Made by a program: the position numbers and the translations under genes. A model generated the notes under the pieces. The model saw nothing but the letters and a program-made list of their open reading frames with translations. It was not told the DNA's origin and searched no databases. Below, piece by piece: positions 17,561-25,808 of a stretch of 64,000 nucleotides of DNA (position 1 is the first letter of the stretch; every line of letters begins with the position of its first letter). Source of the stretch: Microcystis wesenbergii NRERC-220 (GTDB lineage: Bacteria > Cyanobacteriota > Cyanobacteriia > Cyanobacteriales > Microcystaceae); contig NZ_JAVSJA010000001.1 in NCBI RefSeq assembly GCF_032027425.1, positions 3,608,001 to 3,672,000 on the forward strand. The letters are read 5' to 3'.

Positions 17561-19255
17561 ATGAGTGAACAACCCCTCGGATCGGTTATTCAAGGTTCCC
17601 TGAGTGAAGGTTTAGAAATCCGTCTTTATCCGGATATTTCCGTCGAAGATATGCGCGTCGGTAAGTTTTTGGTTGTGCAAGGCACTCGCTCGCGTTTTTT
17701 CTGTCTCCTCACCGATGTCTCCCTGGGTAACTCCAGTCCCCGGATTATCGCTAACCCTCCCCATCCCGATGATAGTTTTATGCGCGATGTTTTGGCGGGT
17801 AGCGGCACTTATGGTACAATTGAACTATCACCTATGCTCATGTTTACTCCGACGGGAGGTAATTCCCCCGCAGTTTCCGACAGTTCTTTAGCCTCTTTTC
17901 AACCCCAAACTAGCGCCGATTTAGAATTACTGCCAGTCAAAACTATTCCCGCCCATTTTAGCCAAGTTTATGAAGCTTGTGAGCAGGATTTTCGCATGGT
18001 TTTCGGTTGGGAAGATGATCCCACCAGAAAGAATTTTGCTATTGGTCAACCCCTTGACATGGACGTGCCAATATGTATTAATCTCGATCGCTTTGTCGAA
18101 CGTAGTAACGGTGTTTTTGGCAAATCCGGGACGGGAAAATCCTTTTTAACCAGGCTGTTAATTTCGGGTATTATTCGCAAACAAGCAGGGGTTAACCTCA
18201 TGTTTGATATGCACTCGGAATACGGTTGGGAAGCGATGAAAGAAGGGAAGGAGGTTTCTACGGTGAAAGGATTATGTCAATTATTTCCCGGACAGGTGGA
18301 AATTTATACCCTCGATCCCGATTCTACCAAACGCCGGGGAGTACGAGGAGCGCAGGAATTATTCTTAAGTTATAATCAGATTGAAATCGAAGATATTCGT
18401 TTAATCGGTCGGGAATTAGGCATCTCAGAAGCTAGTTTAGATAATGCCAATATTCTCTATAACGAGTATGGAGAATCTTGGATCGTTCAGTTATTAAATA
18501 TGAGTAACGAGGATATTAAAATCTTCTGTACGGAAAAACAGGGCCATGCGGGATCAATTATGTCCCTCCAGAGAAAATTAATGCGTCTAGATAGTTTGAA
18601 ATATCTAAAAAGTGTTTGTCCCCACAATTATATCGATCAGGTTTTACAAGCTTTAGATGCGGGTAAGCACGTTGTCATCGAATTTGGCTCCCAAAGTAAT
18701 ATGCTTTCCTATATGTTAGCCACCAATATGATCACCCGTCGGATTCATGCTAATTATGTTAAAAAAGCTGAATATTTTTTACAAACTAAAAACCCCGTCG
18801 ATCGGCCGCAACAGTTAGTGATTACCATTGAAGAAGCTCACCGATTTTTAGATGCTGCCGTGGTGCATCAAACTATTTTTGGAACTATTGCCAGGGAGAT
18901 GCGAAAATACTTTGTTACTCTCCTAATTGTCGATCAAAGACCTTCAGGAATTGATAACGAAGTCATGTCTCAGGTAGGAACAAGAATCACCTGTTTATTA
19001 AACGATGAAAAGGACATCGAAGCTATATTTACTGGGGTTTCTGGAGGGGGAAGTTTGCGATCAGTTTTAGCGAAATTAGACTCAAAACAACAGGCTTTAG
19101 TTTTAGGTCATGCGGTTCCTATGCCGGTAGTAATTCGTACTCGCGCCTACGATCAAAAATTCTATGCTGAAATAGGTGCGACCGACTGGCGAGAATTACC
19201 CGATGAGGAAGTATTAGCGGCGGCCAAAATTGCCAAAGCCGATCTAGGATTTTAG
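17561..19255 (+). CDS. HerA-like ATPase (DUF87 domain)
   Basis: A 564-residue P-loop ATPase of the HerA/FtsK-type superfamily. The N-terminal 130 residues look like the beta-barrel HAS domain. Walker A is GKSGTGKS (187-194), Walker B with the adjacent Glu is LVITIEEAHRFL at about residue 420, and an arginine-containing motif follows in LLIVDQRPSGID. HerA proteins usually act in DNA-end resection or translocation with a NurA nuclease, but no NurA is adjacent; cyanobacterial members of this size are of unknown role. A DUF29 gene follows 56 nt later. Confidence 0.85.
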   Translation: MSEQPLGSVIQGSLSEGLEIRLYPDISVEDMRVGKFLVVQGTRSRFFCLLTDVSLGNSSPRIIANPPHPDDSFMRDVLAGSGTYGTIELSPMLMFTPTGGNSPAVSDSSLASFQPQTSADLELLPVKTIPAHFSQVYEACEQDFRMVFGWEDDPTRKNFAIGQPLDMDVPICINLDRFVERSNGVFGKSGTGKSFLTRLLISGIIRKQAGVNLMFDMHSEYGWEAMKEGKEVSTVKGLCQLFPGQVEIYTLDPDSTKRRGVRGAQELFLSYNQIEIEDIRLIGRELGISEASLDNANILYNEYGESWIVQLLNMSNEDIKIFCTEKQGHAGSIMSLQRKLMRLDSLKYLKSVCPHNYIDQVLQALDAGKHVVIEFGSQSNMLSYMLATNMITRRIHANYVKKAEYFLQTKNPVDRPQQLVITIEEAHRFLDAAVVHQTIFGTIAREMRKYFVTLLIVDQRPSGIDNEVMSQVGTRITCLLNDEKDIEAIFTGVSGGGSLRSVLAKLDSKQQALVLGHAVPMPVVIRTRAYDQKFYAEIGATDWRELPDEEVLAAAKIAKADLGF

Positions 19256-19311
19256 AAAAATTAATTTTTGATTGTAGAATAGAGTTGGATTGTTTTTACT
19301 GTTTACCTCCC

Positions 19312-19764
19312 ATGACCGCTCAAATACCGATCTCGAAGATCAGCTTATACGATCGAGATTTTCAGCTATGGATCGAGACAACCGTTAACCAATTACGACA
19401 GGAGGATTTTGCCTCGGTTGACTGGACTAATCTGATCGAGGAATTAGCAAGTATGGGAAAAAATAATCGACACGCTCTCAAAAGTTTGTTAATTCAATTA
19501 TTAGCTCATCTGCTCAAGTTAGTTTATTGGCAGACGGAAAGAGAGTATAATGCTAATCAATGGGAAGCGGCAATTATTAATTTTCGAGTTGAAATTGCCG
19601 ATCTGCTGGAAGACAGTCCTAGTTTAAAACCTTATCTCCTCGAAATTTTCGATTCTTGTTATGGAAAAGCTAGACAAATAGTCTCGAAATTGAGCAAGCA
19701 AGAAATTCCCATAGAAGTCATTATTACCCCAGCAGAAACCCTGGATGAAAACTGGTTTCCCTAA
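19312..19764 (+). CDS. DUF29 family protein
   Basis: A 150-residue helical protein of the DUF29 family, common and often multicopy in cyanobacteria. YDRDFQLWIETTVNQLRQ, DWTNLIEELASMGKNNRHAL and LLAHLLKLVYW are the family's hallmark blocks. The ATG at 19312 is preferred to an in-frame TTG at 19285 because conserved sequence begins shortly after it. Function is unknown; some suspect a link to nucleic acids, but nothing here shows it. It ends 2 nt before rlmD and is probably translated from the same message. Confidence 0.8.
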   Translation: MTAQIPISKISLYDRDFQLWIETTVNQLRQEDFASVDWTNLIEELASMGKNNRHALKSLLIQLLAHLLKLVYWQTEREYNANQWEAAIINFRVEIADLLEDSPSLKPYLLEIFDSCYGKARQIVSKLSKQEIPIEVIITPAETLDENWFP

Positions 19765-19766
19765 CT

Positions 19767-21134
19767 ATGCAACAAGGTGATTTAATCGAGATCGAGATTA
19801 CCGACCTCAACCATACGGGCGAAGGTGTGGGAAAATACCGAGGACAGGTGATTTTTGTGCCAGATACGGTCATTGGCGATCGCATTCAAACTCGCATCAC
19901 CTATATTAAAAAAAGTCATGCGATCGGCAAACTACAAACTATTCTACAAGCTTCTCCCCATCGTATCCGGCCCCGCTGCATTGTTGCCGATAAATGTGGT
20001 GGTTGTCAATGGCAACACATCGAGGATCAATTTCAGCTTCGGGTCAAAAAAGAGCAAGTACAAGAGGTATTAACCAGAATTGGCGGTTTTAGCGATCCTT
20101 TGGTTTATCCTCCCCTCACCGGTAATTCTCCCCTCGCTTATCGCAATAAAGCTACCTATCCCCTCGGATTTTCCCCCACCGGCAATGTGCAAGCAGGTTA
20201 TTATCGTCGCGGCAGCCATCATCTGATTAATCTCAATCAATGTCCGATTCAAGATCAGGCTTTAAATCCGTTTCTAGCAGAGATAAAACGGGATATTCAG
20301 GAGCAAGGCTGGTCAATTTATGATGAAAAGACCCACCAAGGACAATTACGCCATTTATCCCTGAGAATTGGCCGCCACACTGGAGAAATTTTATTAACCC
20401 TGATTAGTACCGATCATAATTTACAGGGAATTGAGACCCAGGCGCGGCAATGGCTGGCAAAATACGGCAATTTAGTCGGTGTAACCGTGAATTATAACCC
20501 CGATCGAGGGAATGCTATTTTTGGACCTCAGACCACAACTATCGCCGGAAGGGACTATATTACCGAAAAGTTCGCCGGATTAACCTATCAATTGGCTGCC
20601 GATACCTTTTTTCAGGTTAATACAGAGGCTGCTGAAGCCTTATTTGCGGTTATTTGTCAGAAATTAGACCTTAAAGGTGAAGAAATTCTTATTGATGCCT
20701 ACTGTGGTATCGGTACTTTTACTTTACCCCTCGCTAAACGGGTTAAAGAGGTGATTGGACTAGAATCCTATAGCTTTTCCCTCGATCGAGCCAAGATTAA
20801 CGCCCAATTAAATAATATTACCAACACAACTTTTATTTTGGGGGCAGTAGAAAAAACTTTACCGCAACTGACAGTTAAACCCGACATTATTCTACTCGAT
20901 CCGCCCCGCAAAGGTTGCGATCGATCTGTCCTCGATAGTCTGTTACGGCTGCAAAGTCAACGCATTGTTTATATCAGTTGTCAAAGTGCAACTTTAGCCA
21001 GAGACTTGCAATATCTCTGTAAAACAGGCGATTATCAACTGCTAGAAGTGCAAACAGCTGATTTCTTTCCCCAAACTCCCCACGTCGAATGCGCCGCTTT
21101 TCTTAGACAAAAAACAGCGAATATGGTAGGATGA
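19767..21134 (+). CDS. rlmD: 23S rRNA (uracil-C5)-methyltransferase, RlmD/RumA family
   Basis: A 455-residue AdoMet-dependent RNA uridine C5-methyltransferase. A TRAM domain occupies residues 1-60. Iron-sulfur ligands are Cys71, Cys77, Cys80 and Cys159 (DKCGGCQWQH region and NQCPI). The AdoMet motif is DAYCGIGTFTL (310-320), the second motif is LLDPPRKGCDRS, and the catalytic Cys405 is in VYISCQSATLARDL. Family is certain; the exact uridine (1939 in E. coli numbering) is inferred, because a related enzyme targets 747. It follows the DUF29 gene with a 2-nt gap. Confidence 0.9.
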   Translation: MQQGDLIEIEITDLNHTGEGVGKYRGQVIFVPDTVIGDRIQTRITYIKKSHAIGKLQTILQASPHRIRPRCIVADKCGGCQWQHIEDQFQLRVKKEQVQEVLTRIGGFSDPLVYPPLTGNSPLAYRNKATYPLGFSPTGNVQAGYYRRGSHHLINLNQCPIQDQALNPFLAEIKRDIQEQGWSIYDEKTHQGQLRHLSLRIGRHTGEILLTLISTDHNLQGIETQARQWLAKYGNLVGVTVNYNPDRGNAIFGPQTTTIAGRDYITEKFAGLTYQLAADTFFQVNTEAAEALFAVICQKLDLKGEEILIDAYCGIGTFTLPLAKRVKEVIGLESYSFSLDRAKINAQLNNITNTTFILGAVEKTLPQLTVKPDIILLDPPRKGCDRSVLDSLLRLQSQRIVYISCQSATLARDLQYLCKTGDYQLLEVQTADFFPQTPHVECAAFLRQKTANMVG

Positions 21135-21378
21135 AATAGGAGGAAAAACCCGACACTTTAGCCGTTTATGGTCGAAAAGTCAATGGGTAAGGATAATAGC
21201 ATATTAAGACCCGTTCCAGTCAACTACTTTTTTGATTAATTACCCGCTCAAAGTGGCCTTGATTCTCGATTGGTTTGTAGATCAATCATAAAAATATCTA
21301 ATCCATCTCAGAGACAGAAAAGGGACAAAATATGACTCATTAGGTATGGCAATCATCGAAAATTTTGGGTCTGAAACC

Positions 21379-21395
21379 CCGTCGTTCTACGACGG
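21379..21395 (+). repeat. Probable left-end hairpin of the IS605-type element
   Basis: A perfect 7-bp stem CCGTCGT-TCT-ACGACGG located 54 nt upstream of tnpB. Subterminal hairpins of this kind mark the ends of IS200/IS605 elements. The remaining part of the 21135-21448 gap shows nothing recognisable. Confidence 0.6.
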
Positions 21396-21448
21396 CTTTA
21401 CTGTTAAATATGAGCATCGTTTACGAAATATATGCTAAAATGTGAGGT

Positions 21449-22636
21449 ATGGAAAAAGCCTACTCGTTTCGATTTTACCCCACACCAACACAAGAGTCGC
21501 TATTGCGGCGCACATTGGGCTGTGTAAGATTGGTTTACAATAAAGCTCTCCACGAACGAACACAAGCTTGGTATGAAAGACAAGAAAGAGTAGGCTACGC
21601 TCAAACTTCTTCAATGTTGACCGATTGGAAAAAGCAAGAAGAATTAGACTTTCTCAATGAGGTAAGCTGTGTACCCTTACAACAAGGGTTAAGACATTTA
21701 CAAACAGCTTTTACTAATTTCTTTGCTGGTCGTACTAAGTATCCTAACTTTAAGAAAAAACATCAGGGAGGAAGTGCCGAATTTACCAAATCTGCTTTTA
21801 AGTTCAAAGACAAACAAATCTATTTAGCCAAATGCACAGAACCCTTACCTATTCGATGGTCAAGACAAATACCAGAAAGCTGTGAACCAAGCACAGTAAC
21901 AGTCAGATTACATCCTTCTGGACGTTGGCATATTTCAATTAGATTTGATGACCCAACGATTAAGCCTCTACCAGTAACAGATAAAGCCATCGGAATTGAC
22001 TTAGGAATTAGTAGCCTCGTGATTACCAGCGATGGCGATAAAGTATCTAATCCCAAGCATTTTAAAAAGCATTATCGGAGACTGCGAAAGGCCCAAAAAA
22101 ATCTTTCTAAGAAGAAGAAAGGCTCAAAAAATCGGGAAAAAGCAAGAATCAAAGTAGCCAGAATTCACGCTCAAATCACCGATAGCAGAAAAGACCATTT
22201 ACATAAGCTAACCACTCAATTAGTTCGTGAAAACCAAACGATTGTGGTTGAGAATTTAGCCGTCAAGAATATGGTCAAAAACCCGAAATTATCTCAGGCA
22301 ATATCTGATGTAAGCTGGGGAGAAATTACCCGACAATTAGCCTATAAATGCCGTTGGTATGGGAGAAACTACATCGAAATAGATAGATGGTTTCCTAGCT
22401 CTAAAAGGTGTAGTAATTGCGGGTATATTGCTGAGAAAATGCCGTTAAATGTTCGAGAGTGGGACTGTCCAGACTGTGGGACTCACCATGACCGAGATAT
22501 TAACGCCAGTAAAAATATTTTGGCCGCAGGGCTTGCGGTGTCAGTCTGTGGAGCGACTATAAGACCAGAACAGAGTAAATCTGTTAAGGCAGGTGCGAAA
22601 AATCCTTCGGGAAAGAAACAGAAACCGTTCGGCTGA
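21449..22636 (+). CDS. tnpB: TnpB, RNA-guided nuclease of an IS605-type element
   Basis: A 395-residue TnpB that appears complete. The N-terminal helix-turn-helix segment includes RFYPTPTQESLLRRTLGCVR. The RuvC triad is Asp184 (GIDLGIS), Glu268 (VVENLAV) and Asp350 (HDRDINASKNIL). The zinc ribbon uses Cys321/324 and Cys340/343. TnpB cuts DNA next to the donor joint using an RNA from the element's 3' end. No TnpA transposase is adjacent, so the element cannot move alone. Hairpins on each side mark ends. It could be active as a nuclease, since no lesion is seen. Confidence 0.92.
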   Translation: MEKAYSFRFYPTPTQESLLRRTLGCVRLVYNKALHERTQAWYERQERVGYAQTSSMLTDWKKQEELDFLNEVSCVPLQQGLRHLQTAFTNFFAGRTKYPNFKKKHQGGSAEFTKSAFKFKDKQIYLAKCTEPLPIRWSRQIPESCEPSTVTVRLHPSGRWHISIRFDDPTIKPLPVTDKAIGIDLGISSLVITSDGDKVSNPKHFKKHYRRLRKAQKNLSKKKKGSKNREKARIKVARIHAQITDSRKDHLHKLTTQLVRENQTIVVENLAVKNMVKNPKLSQAISDVSWGEITRQLAYKCRWYGRNYIEIDRWFPSSKRCSNCGYIAEKMPLNVREWDCPDCGTHHDRDINASKNILAAGLAVSVCGATIRPEQSKSVKAGAKNPSGKKQKPFG

Positions 22637-22705
22637 GCTCACGGCCGAAGCCTAAATCGTGAGGTTTGGGAATCACCGTCCGTTCACGGCGGTGAGGATG
22701 TCAAC
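22500..22705 (+). ncRNA. Predicted reRNA (omegaRNA) and right end of the TnpB element
   Basis: TnpB guide RNAs overlap the 3' end of tnpB and finish at the right end. Here the non-coding tail 22637-22705 contains a hairpin CACCG...CGGTG (22674-22694) followed by AGGATGTCAAC. A second right-end copy at 57090-57143 is similar up to the same CAAC and then diverges, which fixes the boundary at 22705. The guide would be the next bases, starting TAGATCGACG. The 5' limit is a guess. Confidence 0.5.
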
Positions 22706-22778
22706 TAGATCGACGGTTAAGAGACCTTAATCTTTCTGTAAGAGAACAGTAATTGAATAAAAGCTAGAGGTAAAGCGC

Positions 22779-23225
22779 GTGATTGCTATTTCACTGCCCA
22801 CAAGCAAACGAAGCTGGAACACCATGAGTTTCGCTTCCACCTTGTATCTTTGTCCGATTTTAGATTTATTGACCGCTAGTATTCCCGAAGAATTAGAACC
22901 AGAAATTAGATTAGGATTGCAAGAAGCTTTAGTTAATGCCGCTAAACACGGCAATCATCTCGATCCCAGCAAAACCGTGGTCGTTCACTTTTCCAGCAGT
23001 AAAGACGAGTATTCTTGGGTAATTACCGACGAAGGTTGTGGATTTACCCCCCGTTGTCCCCATCATGGCTGTAGTTGCGATTGCCCCAATTTTCCCCCCG
23101 AAGAAGCGGAAAATGGCCGAGGACTGTGTATGTTATATCAAATCTTCGACCAAGTTCACTGGAATCAAAAAGGAACCCAACTGAAACTTTGTAAACAAAT
23201 TAAACAGGAACGCTGGTTTAATTAA
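22779..23225 (+). CDS. Anti-sigma-factor/RsbW-type serine kinase (HATPase_c) with a cysteine-rich lid
   Basis: A 148-residue GHKL ATPase of the RsbW/SpoIIAB group, which bind sigma factors or phosphorylate antagonists. The N box is LQEALVNAAKHGN (Glu49, Asn53), the G1 box is DEGCGF (84-89), the G2 box is GRGLCML (113-119). Between G1 and G2, in the ATP-lid position, is CPHHGCSCDCPNF with four cysteines (93, 98, 100, 102), which could bind metal or sense redox. The GTG start follows a weak GAGG. It converges on the next gene with a 4-nt overlap. Target unknown. Confidence 0.8.
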   Translation: MIAISLPTSKRSWNTMSFASTLYLCPILDLLTASIPEELEPEIRLGLQEALVNAAKHGNHLDPSKTVVVHFSSSKDEYSWVITDEGCGFTPRCPHHGCSCDCPNFPPEEAENGRGLCMLYQIFDQVHWNQKGTQLKLCKQIKQERWFN

Positions 23226-23509
23226 TGACCGTGACCGTGAGAAGGACAGGGAGGAGCAGAAATCGAGCGATCGAGCCAGCCTGTAGCCTGTTGTAGCCGA
23301 GGAAGTGCTTCTTCTGGCTGATTATCTAATAAAAACACCAAAGCCGTCCCTAATTGTTCAGCAGCCCGAGCATTACGATTGGCTTTCAGACGATGCCAGT
23401 CAATCGGTGCGATCGCCAAACGTTCCGCCAAAATCCGCGCCAATTCCAGGGTAGATAGATGATCAAGAGTCTGAGATGGGGAGGAGACAGGGGATGGAAT
23501 CATAATCAA
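23222..23509 (-). CDS. Small conserved cyanobacterial protein (possible DUF6439)
   Basis: A 95-residue, mostly helical protein. The central segments LSTLELARILAERLAIAPIDW and TALVFLLDNQPEEALPRLQQA resemble a conserved cyanobacterial family that I recall as DUF6439, with low certainty. The C-terminus is rich in Pro, His and Gly (PCPSHGHGH) and might bind metal. The N-terminal 20 residues are Ser/Pro-rich and a later start is possible. It overlaps the stop of the convergent RsbW-like gene by 4 nt. Function is unknown. Confidence 0.65.
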   Translation of the reverse strand: MIMIPSPVSSPSQTLDHLSTLELARILAERLAIAPIDWHRLKANRNARAAEQLGTALVFLLDNQPEEALPRLQQATGWLDRSISAPPCPSHGHGH

Positions 23510-23575
23510 AAGGTTTCGTAAAACCGTAAAATCGTCTATAACTATAGTTTAGACGCAGGAAATCCCATCGAGTCC

Positions 23576-23977
23576 ATGTCCTTAGAAGAAAACCCGTACC
23601 CTAACGATGAATCGGCAGAATTTACCCAAGCGATTGAAGAAGTCGAAGCGGCGATCGCAACACTAAAAGACCGTTATCGACAGATCAACGAAGCAGAACA
23701 GCAAAAAAAAGACCTAGAGGCACAATTTAGTCAAATAGAACCCCAATGGCGCGAAAATCCCCTACCTGAACTAGAAAAGGAATTGGCACAAATTCGCGAA
23801 CAGATTCAAGAATTAGAGGTAATTTTAGAAAGCAATTTACTCAAAGAAGGAGAATTAAAGCGCCTATTCTGGGAAGGAATCCGTCGCGGACTGCTGGGGG
23901 AAGTTTTTTGGCAAATTGTCCGCTTTGGTGGTATCGGAGTCTTACTGGGTTGGATTCTGCGATCCTTTACGGGGTGA
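23576..23977 (+). CDS. Coiled-coil protein with C-terminal membrane anchor
   Basis: A 133-residue protein not recognised as a named family. Residues about 15-95 form a heptad-rich acidic coiled coil (for example LEKELAQIREQIQELEVIL), and the C-terminus IVRFGGIGVLLGWILRSFTG is a single hydrophobic helix preceded by Arg residues. This predicts a tail-anchored cytoplasmic coiled coil. It starts 66 nt from the divergent small gene. G-rich simple repeats begin right after the stop. Confidence 0.7.
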   Translation: MSLEENPYPNDESAEFTQAIEEVEAAIATLKDRYRQINEAEQQKKDLEAQFSQIEPQWRENPLPELEKELAQIREQIQELEVILESNLLKEGELKRLFWEGIRRGLLGEVFWQIVRFGGIGVLLGWILRSFTG

Positions 23978-23988
23978 TTAACTGCACC

Positions 23989-24142
23989 GGAAGTGGGAAG
24001 TGGGAAGTGGGGTGTAGGGTGTAGGGTGTGGGGTGTGGGGTGTAGGGTGTGGGGTGTGGGGTGTGGGGTGTGGGGTGTGGGGAGAACAAAGCTGCCTTTT
24101 GCCTCCTGCCTTTTGCCTCCTGCCTTCTGCCTCCTGTCTCCT
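23989..24142. repeat. Compound simple-repeat tract (GGGAAGT, GGGTGTG, CCTTTTGCCTCCTG)
   Basis: Bases 23989-24015 repeat GGGAAGT, 24011-24081 repeat GGGTGTG or GGGTGTA (7 nt), and 24092-24142 repeat a pyrimidine-rich 14-nt unit. All periods are 7 or a multiple of it. It separates two convergent transcription units. Confidence 0.9.
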
Positions 24143-24167
24143 GAATACTGATAACTGCTATAGCTAG

Positions 24168-24203
24168 ACAAAAATAAGGAATAGAGCCTTAAACTCTATT
24201 CCT
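24168..24203 (-). terminator. Rho-independent terminator of metK
   Basis: A perfect 10-bp stem AGGAATAGAG / CTCTATTCCT (24177-24186 and 24194-24203) with a 7-nt loop, followed on the reverse strand by TATTTTTGT. It lies 30 nt after the metK stop. Confidence 0.85.
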
Positions 24204-24232
24204 GAATCAAAATTTGCAGTTAATTTTTAACC

Positions 24233-25483
24233 CTATACTACCGCAGAAGTCAAAGCTTCTTTGAGGATAGCGGCTTTATCGGTTTTTTCCCAGGGTAAAT
24301 CGAGATCATTGCGACCAAAATGACCATAAGCGGCCACATCTTGGTAAAAACGCTCGCCTCTTTCACTGGGTAAACCGCGCAGGTTAAAGGTTTGGATAAT
24401 GCCGGCCGGACGGAGTTCAAAGTATTTATTGATTAAGTCCAGAATCACATCATCGGCGACTTTGCCAGTGCCAAAGGTTTCCACGAAGAGACTCACCGGA
24501 CGAGCTACCCCAATCGCATAACCCACTTGAATCTCGCACTTATCGGCCAAACCAGCCGCGACGATATTTTTGGCCACATAACGGCAAGCATAGGCCGCGG
24601 AGCGATCAACTTTGGTAGGATCCTTACCAGAGAAAGCGCCGCCACCGTGACGAGAATAGCCACCGTAGGTATCGACGATAATTTTCCGTCCCGTTAATCC
24701 CGCGTCGCCTTGGGGTCCACCAATGACGAATTTTCCGGTGGGATTAACCAGATAACGGGTATTGGCATCGGGTTTAATCTCTAAATCACTGAAGACCGGT
24801 TGTACTACCGCTTCCCAGAGATCACTTTTAATCTTTTGTTGGACGAGATCATTATCGGTGATATCGCCGATAGTAGCATCGTGTTGGGTAGAAACCAGGA
24901 TAGTATCGATACCCACGGGACGACCATCTTCATAAATGACCGATACTTGCGTTTTACCGTCGGGACGCAGATAGGACAGTTCACCCGTTTTTCTGACTGC
25001 CGCTAAACGGCGAGCGATGCGGTGGGCTAAACTAATCGGTAAGGGCATAAATTCGGGGGTTTCATTGCAAGCGAAACCGAAGACAATACCCTGGTCTCCC
25101 GCACCAATTTTATCGAGTTCATCATTGCTGAGAAGTTCGCGATTTTCCTGAGCGGCCGTGACACCCTGGGAAATATCGGGAGATTGTTCGTCTAAAGCGA
25201 CTAAAACGGTGCAACTATTCGAGGAAAAACCGTTATCTGCGTTGATATAGCCGATTTCAGCGATTTTCTTGCGAACTAAATCGACGAAATGAACCTGTGC
25301 TTTCGAGGTGATTTCACCAGTAATCAAGACTAACCCTGTATTGACAACCACTTCAGCCGCTACACGACTGTGGTCATCTTGGGATAACAGAGCATCGAGA
25401 ATAGTATCAGAAATCTGGTCACAAATTTTATCGGGATGTCCCTCTGTAACCGATTCGGAGGTGAACAAATAACGTTTAGACAA
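24233..25483 (-). CDS. metK: S-adenosylmethionine synthetase
   Basis: Makes S-adenosylmethionine from methionine and ATP. The 416-residue protein has [19 protein letters not shown] at the N-terminus, [35 protein letters not shown], and [19 protein letters not shown], all hallmark blocks. The frame stays open for 112 codons upstream, but that extension has no homologous character; the start is placed at TTG 25483 because TGAGGG lies 7 nt before it and SKRYLF is the usual N-terminus. AdoMet feeds the aminopropyltransferase and methyltransferases in this window. Confidence 0.93.
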   Translation of the reverse strand: MSKRYLFTSESVTEGHPDKICDQISDTILDALLSQDDHSRVAAEVVVNTGLVLITGEITSKAQVHFVDLVRKKIAEIGYINADNGFSSNSCTVLVALDEQSPDISQGVTAAQENRELLSNDELDKIGAGDQGIVFGFACNETPEFMPLPISLAHRIARRLAAVRKTGELSYLRPDGKTQVSVIYEDGRPVGIDTILVSTQHDATIGDITDNDLVQQKIKSDLWEAVVQPVFSDLEIKPDANTRYLVNPTGKFVIGGPQGDAGLTGRKIIVDTYGGYSRHGGGAFSGKDPTKVDRSAAYACRYVAKNIVAAGLADKCEIQVGYAIGVARPVSLFVETFGTGKVADDVILDLINKYFELRPAGIIQTFNLRGLPSERGERFYQDVAAYGHFGRNDLDLPWEKTDKAAILKEALTSAVV

Positions 25484-25586
25484 GTGATGTCCCTCATGTG
25501 ATAGTACATTTGAACGCAAAAAGATTCCAAGAAATCTTTGATCATACAGTGTAACAGGGAATTTGTAGAGATAAAGTATTTTCAAT

Positions 25587-25620
25587 AAGAAACCGCCCGA
25601 ACATTGTCCGGACGGAGTGT
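25587..25620 (-). promoter_or_regulatory. Hairpin in the metK leader, possible attenuator
   Basis: On the reverse strand CCGTCCG (complement of 25609-25615) pairs with CGGGCGG (complement of 25593-25599) around a 9-nt loop, followed by TTTCTTATT. It sits about 110 nt upstream of the metK start inside a 325-nt gap. It resembles an intrinsic terminator; no known SAM riboswitch consensus was recognised. Confidence 0.4.
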
Positions 25621-25808
25621 GGTGTGAGGAGTGAACGGAAACTTTCGTCTCCGCTAATTCCATTGTAGATGACAACTTAGAATCTTGAGCGATTTGAAAC
25701 AAACTAGCCCAAAAAATTTTTATTTCTTGAAGGGGTTGACTAATGCCCGATCCCCGTCTCGATGATGTAGCCTGAATAATAGAGGTCGCAGAGCTATAGG
25801 GAAAGATT

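Noticed and set aside
21449-22636. TnpB considered as a miniature Cas12
   Set aside because: Length (395 residues), zinc ribbon, linked element ends and lack of a CRISPR array make it a transposon-borne TnpB.
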